DNA of 64,000 bases from contig WAEK01000009.1 of the NCBI GenBank assembly GCA_011634665.1, positions 1,665,501-1,729,500 on the forward strand, in the 5' to 3' direction. Positions 59,572-64,000 of this stretch are shown here, piece by piece. This DNA is from Mortierella sp. BCC40632. Its lineage: Eukaryota; Mortierellomycota; Mortierellomycetes; Mortierellales; Mortierellaceae. A model generated the notes under the pieces. The model saw only the letters and a list, made by a program, of their open reading frames with translations, had not been told where the DNA came from and did not search any database. The translations under genes were made by a program, and so were the position numbers. Numbering within the stretch: the stretch's first letter is position 1; every line of letters starts with the position of its first letter.

Positions 59572-61368
59572 TTAAAAATTTAGGTCGTGTTTCTGCTTGT
59601 ACTCGTCCACAGTTTCCTGGCAATGTGTAAGATCCTTTACTTTTTCCCATGTTGCCTCGTCTCGAGAGTAGCCCTTCCATAAAATAAGGAACTGATGCTG
59701 CCGTCGATAGTACCGATAGTCCAGAATACTGTCTACTTCAAACTCTTCTTCTCCATCGATGATTTCAGGCTCTGGTTCTGAATGTACTGTTGTCCGAGGG
59801 CCGAGTGATTCTGGCGACTCTTCATAGTGTCGGAAACGATCCACATGGAACACGTCGTGTATTTTCATTGTCGGAGGTAATTCAACTTTGAAGGTGACAG
59901 GGGACAATTGCTGAAGGAGTGTGTAGGGTCCAATGAATCTCGGCTTCAGTTTATCTGATGGTCTGTTTTGGTCTGCTGGGATAGTGATATGTTCCGCGTT
60001 GAGCAAGACTTTGTCGCCTTCTTTGAAGCTGTGCTCGATCCTATGTTTGTCTGCGTTCCAAGTCTGCCTTTCCTGTGCGAGTCGAATAGAATCCTGGGCC
60101 TCCTTGAGTATCCTGCTCTGGTCGCTTACAAAACTTTCAACCTTGGGAGCTTTAGACGGTTGGGGTTGGAGTAGAGCGGATGGGATACGGGGATGGTAGC
60201 CCATGTTCAAAAAGAAGGGAGAGTAACCAGTTGTTGGGTTGACCGAGTTGTTGTATCCAAATTCGAGTGAAGGTAATGAAAGATCCCAGTTTGTCTGTTG
60301 TTGATCTATGACAGACCGGAGCATCGTTGTGAGAGTTTGGATTGCGCGTTCTGATTGTCCATCTGTTTGGGGGTGGTGTGCAGTTGACATGGCTAGTCTT
60401 GTGTCCATTAGTCGATGTAACTCCTGCCAGAACTGACTAGTAAACTTTGTATCCCGATCTGACACAATAGTTGTTGGCATTCCATGAAGTCGGAAGACAT
60501 TTTTGAAGAAGCAATGGGCCACGTCAACAGCTGTGTCAGTTGTTCTACTTGGTGCAAAGTGGGCCTGCTTTGATAGTTTGTCGACAAAAACTGTGATTGC
60601 ATCGAATCCTCTCTCTGTTCGTGGTAATTGAACGACAAAATCCATTGTTACTGTTTCCCATCGCTGATCTGGGATTGGAAGTGGATGGAGGAGTCCTGTT
60701 GGTGCACGATTGCTATGTTTGTTCCTTTGGCAACTCTCACAAGTTCTGACGTACGTCCTGATATCATTGACTATCTGTGGCCAGAATGCAAAGCGTCTCA
60801 AGTTGTCGTAGGTTTTATCGAATCCCAAGTGTCCTGCTATGGCTGAGTCGTGTGCATCATGGATAAGTGAGTGGCGGATGTCAGCATTCCTGGGGATACA
60901 AATTACTGATTTGCCTCGTCGTAGTACGTGGAGTAGGCCATCGAATATAGCATATCCTTGAGGTGGTTGTCCTTTCATGCAGCTGTAATAAATAGGCCAT
61001 AAACGGCTGTCGTCTCTGTAGCTAAGGATGAGTCGTTTTCGAAGATCGCGGTCCAGAGCTATTTCCATGGAATTAAAATCGACAGGTTGGGGTAGGGAGT
61101 GGTCAGGTCGGCGGGAGAGAGCGTCTGATACGATGTTTTCCGATCCTTTCTTGTACTTGAAGGTGAAGTCGTACTCCTGAAGGAGTTCCATCCAACGAGC
61201 TTGGCGACGGGTGAGCTTCGGTTGTGTAGGAAAGTGTCGTAGGGTAGCATGATCGGTGTATACAATGAAATGTGTTCCATCGAGATAGTATCGCCATGTT
61301 TTCAGGGCATGTACAACTGCCAACAGTTCCTGCTCATGTGTTGGATAGTTCCTTTCTGCTGAGTTCAT
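59572..61368 (-). CDS. Ty3-Y2 RNase H (C-part), integrase and chromodomain
   Basis: 598-codon open frame: [47 protein letters not shown], integrase finger (HDSAIAGHLGFDKT, TCESCQRNK), core VTMDFVVQLPRTERGFDAIT, MPTTIVSDRDTKFTSQFWQE, HHPQTDGQSERAIQTL (D,D,E all visible), KPRFIGPYTLLQQLSP, KIHDVFHVDRFRHY and a chromodomain (EEEFEVDSILDYRYYRRQHQ, LILWKGYSRDEATWEKVKDL). No frame break, the most complete integrase in the window. Confidence 0.95.
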   Translation of the reverse strand: MNSAERNYPTHEQELLAVVHALKTWRYYLDGTHFIVYTDHATLRHFPTQPKLTRRQARWMELLQEYDFTFKYKKGSENIVSDALSRRPDHSLPQPVDFNSMEIALDRDLRKRLILSYRDDSRLWPIYYSCMKGQPPQGYAIFDGLLHVLRRGKSVICIPRNADIRHSLIHDAHDSAIAGHLGFDKTYDNLRRFAFWPQIVNDIRTYVRTCESCQRNKHSNRAPTGLLHPLPIPDQRWETVTMDFVVQLPRTERGFDAITVFVDKLSKQAHFAPSRTTDTAVDVAHCFFKNVFRLHGMPTTIVSDRDTKFTSQFWQELHRLMDTRLAMSTAHHPQTDGQSERAIQTLTTMLRSVIDQQQTNWDLSLPSLEFGYNNSVNPTTGYSPFFLNMGYHPRIPSALLQPQPSKAPKVESFVSDQSRILKEAQDSIRLAQERQTWNADKHRIEHSFKEGDKVLLNAEHITIPADQNRPSDKLKPRFIGPYTLLQQLSPVTFKVELPPTMKIHDVFHVDRFRHYEESPESLGPRTTVHSEPEPEIIDGEEEFEVDSILDYRYYRRQHQFLILWKGYSRDEATWEKVKDLTHCQETVDEYKQKHDLNF

Positions 61369-62300
61369 TTTGCGAGACGAAGGGCGACTGGTCGTGACTC
61401 TCCATTTTTGTCTATCTGAAATAGGACAGCTCCCACAGCAAATCCAGATGCATCTGTCTCCACGGATGTAGTCAATTCAGGGTCAAATATCCTGAGGACT
61501 GGTGCTTCACTAACAGCTTTTTTGAGGGCGATAAAGGCTGACTCATGGCTGTCATTCCATTCGAAGGGGACGTCGTCTCCTAAGAGAGATGTCAGGGGCA
61601 GAGCTATCTGAGCAAAGTTGTTGACATAGTTATGGTAGAACTGAGCGAGGCCGATGAACTGTTGAACTTCCTTTTGCTTTGTTGGTCGAGGCCATTCTCT
61701 GATAGCTTTGACGAGTCCAGCGTTTGTTTGAATGCCATCCTTGGTGAGAATGTGTCCCAAAAACTCCGTTTGTTGTTGTAGAAATGAACATTTGCTGAGC
61801 TTTGCGTAGAGGCCGTGCTTCCTGAAGAGAGAGAGAACTGTTCGTAGATGGTCCAGGTGTTCTTTCTTGGATTTAGAGTAGATTAGCACGTCGTCTAAGT
61901 AAGCTACAACAATTTCGTCCAAGACAGGGTTCAAGACGGTGCGCATCATTGAAGAGAAGGAAGCTGGGGCGTTTGTCAGACCAAAAGGAACAACATTAAA
62001 TTCATAATGTCCATATCGGCAACGGAAGGCTGTTTTGTGGGTATGCGGTTCGTAGACTCGTTGTTGATGGTATCCTGATAAGAGGTCGAGTTTCGAGAAA
62101 TACTTGGCACCTCTGAATCTGTCAATCAACTCGTCAATTCGAGGCAGAGGGTGGCGGTTCTTTTTGGTGATTCGGTTGAGACCTCTGTAATCCACACACA
62201 TTCTGAGGGTTCCTTCCTTTTGCGAACGAATAGGACGGGAGCGCCATAGGGTGATGTGCTAGGCTTAATGAACCCTTTTTTCAACAGGTCGTCTAACTGC
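61365..62300 (-). CDS. Ty3-Y2 reverse transcriptase
   Basis: Open from [20 protein letters not shown] (62201) through [80 protein letters not shown] and [16 protein letters not shown] (start of RNase H). The finger part just upstream (to about 62300) is one base out of frame. It overlaps the next frame by 4 bases. Confidence 0.92.
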
Positions 62301-63200
62301 TTTTTAGTTCATCAAGTTCAGCGATTGAAAGTCGAATGACAGGTCGGACAGGTGGATCGGCGGTAGGGTCGGTCTCAATTCGCATTGCATCTCCTCTGTC
62401 TGGTGGGAGTCCATCAGGGGAGAGAGTCGGGAAATACATCAGGGAACTCTTCCATAACTATTTTTCGGATTTCAGGGTCAGCATTTTTCCAAGGGGTTGG
62501 TGACAGGCTTGACATTTCCTTCTTTGAGTAGGGCAATAAAGACTTCACTACCAGGAAGGGCGGCGATGGTGTTGAAGTGCATGTGGCTAAGGAGGAGTCC
62601 ACCAGAGGTTGTCGTTACTGAAGTGGGTTTGAAGCCGCGACATGTCCAGTGAACTGTCTTTCCGTTGTGATCAAAGACTAGTTTGTTCGTCTGCCAGTTG
62701 ATATTCGGGTTGATGTCAGTGAGCCAGGGTTTACCGAGGATGATGTCGTATTTTTTGGAGGTCATAAGCGATAGTGTCTACCGTGTCAGTGTAATTATCG
62801 CGTGCAAGTGTAATGGTTGCCGTGTGGGATGTCGTAGATGAAGAGCCGTTAGGGAGGAGGACTGGGATGGGGTTGCACGACTTTTTACGGGGATCGAGTG
62901 TTGGGATAAAAATCGTTTGCTGATAACATTCATTTCAGCCCCGCCATCGATTAAAATCTTTGCAGGGTGGTTGTTGACTGCGCCGATGAAAGTAAGGAGT
63001 CGTTGTTGAGCCTTTGCAATAGTGAAGCTATGAAGACCCAATCCTTTTTTTTCTTCGGTTTGTGTGTTGACTCTGGCGATGGGTCTAGCTGTAATTCAGG
63101 AGCAGGTGGGTCCAGGTCCACTTTGTCACTAATACAAGCCTTCTCCTCAGTCTTTGACGACGTTGGCATTGGTTCATGGATGTTTGTGTGGGCCTTGGTT
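62301..63200 (-). pseudogene. Ty3-Y2 protease and linker
   Basis: [86 protein letters not shown]. Frame breaks near 62885, 62770 and 62500, at T or A runs. Near-identical to Y3, which carries a MITE just after this stretch; Y2 shows the empty site. Confidence 0.87.
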
Positions 63201-64000
63201 GGGTCGTGAGTATTATTGTCATTATTTTTCTGAGGAGTGGACGAAGTAGAGTTGAATACTTTTTTTTTATTTTTATTCGCTTGAGAACTTAACTCTGGTC
63301 TTGGAACACTCCCCTGATCCAGGTGGATAGGGAGGGGGTTTCAGCAACTAAGCCCCTGGACTGATCTTAATTGCTGGGGCCTTTCCCTGCTCGGGCTGAG
63401 GGGGGAGAGGTCTCTTCGGATTCTATGTTGTTGAAACGTTTTCCACTGCGACATTCGTTAGCCATATGTCCATCCTTGCGGCAGCGGAAGCAAGCTCCTC
63501 GTTGGCGGAGTCGCTCGCGTTCTTGTGGCGATAGTTTGGGTGTTGATGAGGGGCGGGAAGAGAACTGTCGACGAAGGGCGTTAAGTTCGGTCCTGAGGTT
63601 ATCAATTTCCATAGCCATCGGGTCTTTTTGAGTACTGTTGGAACCGGAGGGGAAGAGGGACCATGGTGATTATCGTGGGAGAAATAACTGGAGGGGTAGA
63701 GGATATCGTGGACGATTGTTGCCTCGGTGATTGCTTTTTCAAGGGTCTTGGGTTGGCGTAGTCGAACCTGTTTAGAAGTTTCTGGATCGAGGCCACGAAG
63801 AAACCGGAAAAGTGAAGCGTCCTTGTCTTCTTTTGGGATGAGACGAAGGTATCTTCTGAACTCATTTGTATATTCAGCGACGCCTCTTTTTTCCTTGGAT
63901 CAGATTTTCCAACTTTAAACGAGCAGCGTGGACAGCATCAGGAGGCGTGAACCTTGCGATAAACGAAGCGCGGAAATTCTCCCAGGGGTGTCAATCTTGA
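63201..64000 (-). pseudogene. Ty3-Y2 Gag (5' end outside the window)
   Basis: CCHC knuckle CFRCRKDGHMANEC (about 63458-63500) after MAMEIDNLRTELNALRRQ; capsid part with RKLLNRF-like IQKLLNRFDYANPRPLKK and FRRYLRLIPKE upstream in another frame. Frame breaks near 63650 and 63785. It continues past the window edge. Confidence 0.82.

Larger units (their letters stand above)
59379..64000 (-). mobile_element. Ty3-Y2 chromovirus, running off the window
   Basis: Minus strand: 3' LTR, chromodomain, integrase, RNase H, RT, protease, gag. The best-preserved Y copy. Inserted just after the primer site of the second W copy. The 5' LTR lies beyond 64000. Confidence 0.93.

Overview
This is eukaryotic nuclear DNA, most likely from a fungus with a large transposon-rich genome. 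That follows from the repeats (several Ty3/gypsy chromoviruses with C-terminal chromodomains, Tc1/mariner elements, a DIRS-type fragment) and from very short GT..AG-like gaps with poly-T tracts in the few non-transposon stretches. I recognise no intact host gene, no rRNA or tRNA gene, no CRISPR array and nothing bacterial. I do not name a species.

Family names here are local labels. Ty3-A (70-bp LTRs): A1 2308-7355 and A2 41656-46710, both complete with 5-bp target duplications (TSDs). Ty3-X (minus strand): X' in two pieces (17070-17520 and 8786-9174), X1 17521-22550, X2 47110-50167. Ty3-Y (minus): Y1 9175-11584, Y3 26316-28598, Y2 59379 to the window end. Ty3-T (plus): 23050-26315. Ty3-V (plus): 50168-57416. 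Ty3-W: LTR, gag and start of pol at 13783-16698, protease on the other strand at 7409-8414, a second LTR at 57417-59353. Z: an RT/RNase H scrap at 13421-13777. Four Tc1 elements (three full length), a DIRS-type fragment (about 33.2-34.2 kb), seven solo-LTR-like R elements (about 497 bp), two related Q elements (about 900 bp), five GAGTT-rich MITEs (about 370 bp), two palindromic MITEs (145 bp) and one SINE-like insertion are layered into them.

Region by region: 0-2.3 kb, one arm of a dispersed inverted duplication; 2.3-28.6 kb, a TE nest; 28.6-32.9 kb, an AT-rich ORF-less island; 32.9-34.7 kb, DIRS fragment plus MITEs; 34.7-41.6 kb, pyrimidine-rich sequence with broken copies of unidentified genes, microsatellites and the second arm; 41.6-64 kb, a second TE nest.

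The main result is structural. Two inversions can be read base by base because repeat copies at their ends have swapped target duplications. (1) MITEs at 8415-8785 and 16699-17069 carry reciprocal 8-bp flanks; flipping the 7.9 kb between them restores both TSDs and rejoins two reading frames (W pol and X' RT). (2) R elements R4 and R5 flank 681 bp of Ty3-V gag in reverse; flipping it restores both 4-bp TSDs and the gag frame. R and Q insert with 4-bp TSDs centred on CG. Many frame breaks in the young elements are homopolymer-length differences between near-identical copies and may be sequencing errors rather than decay.
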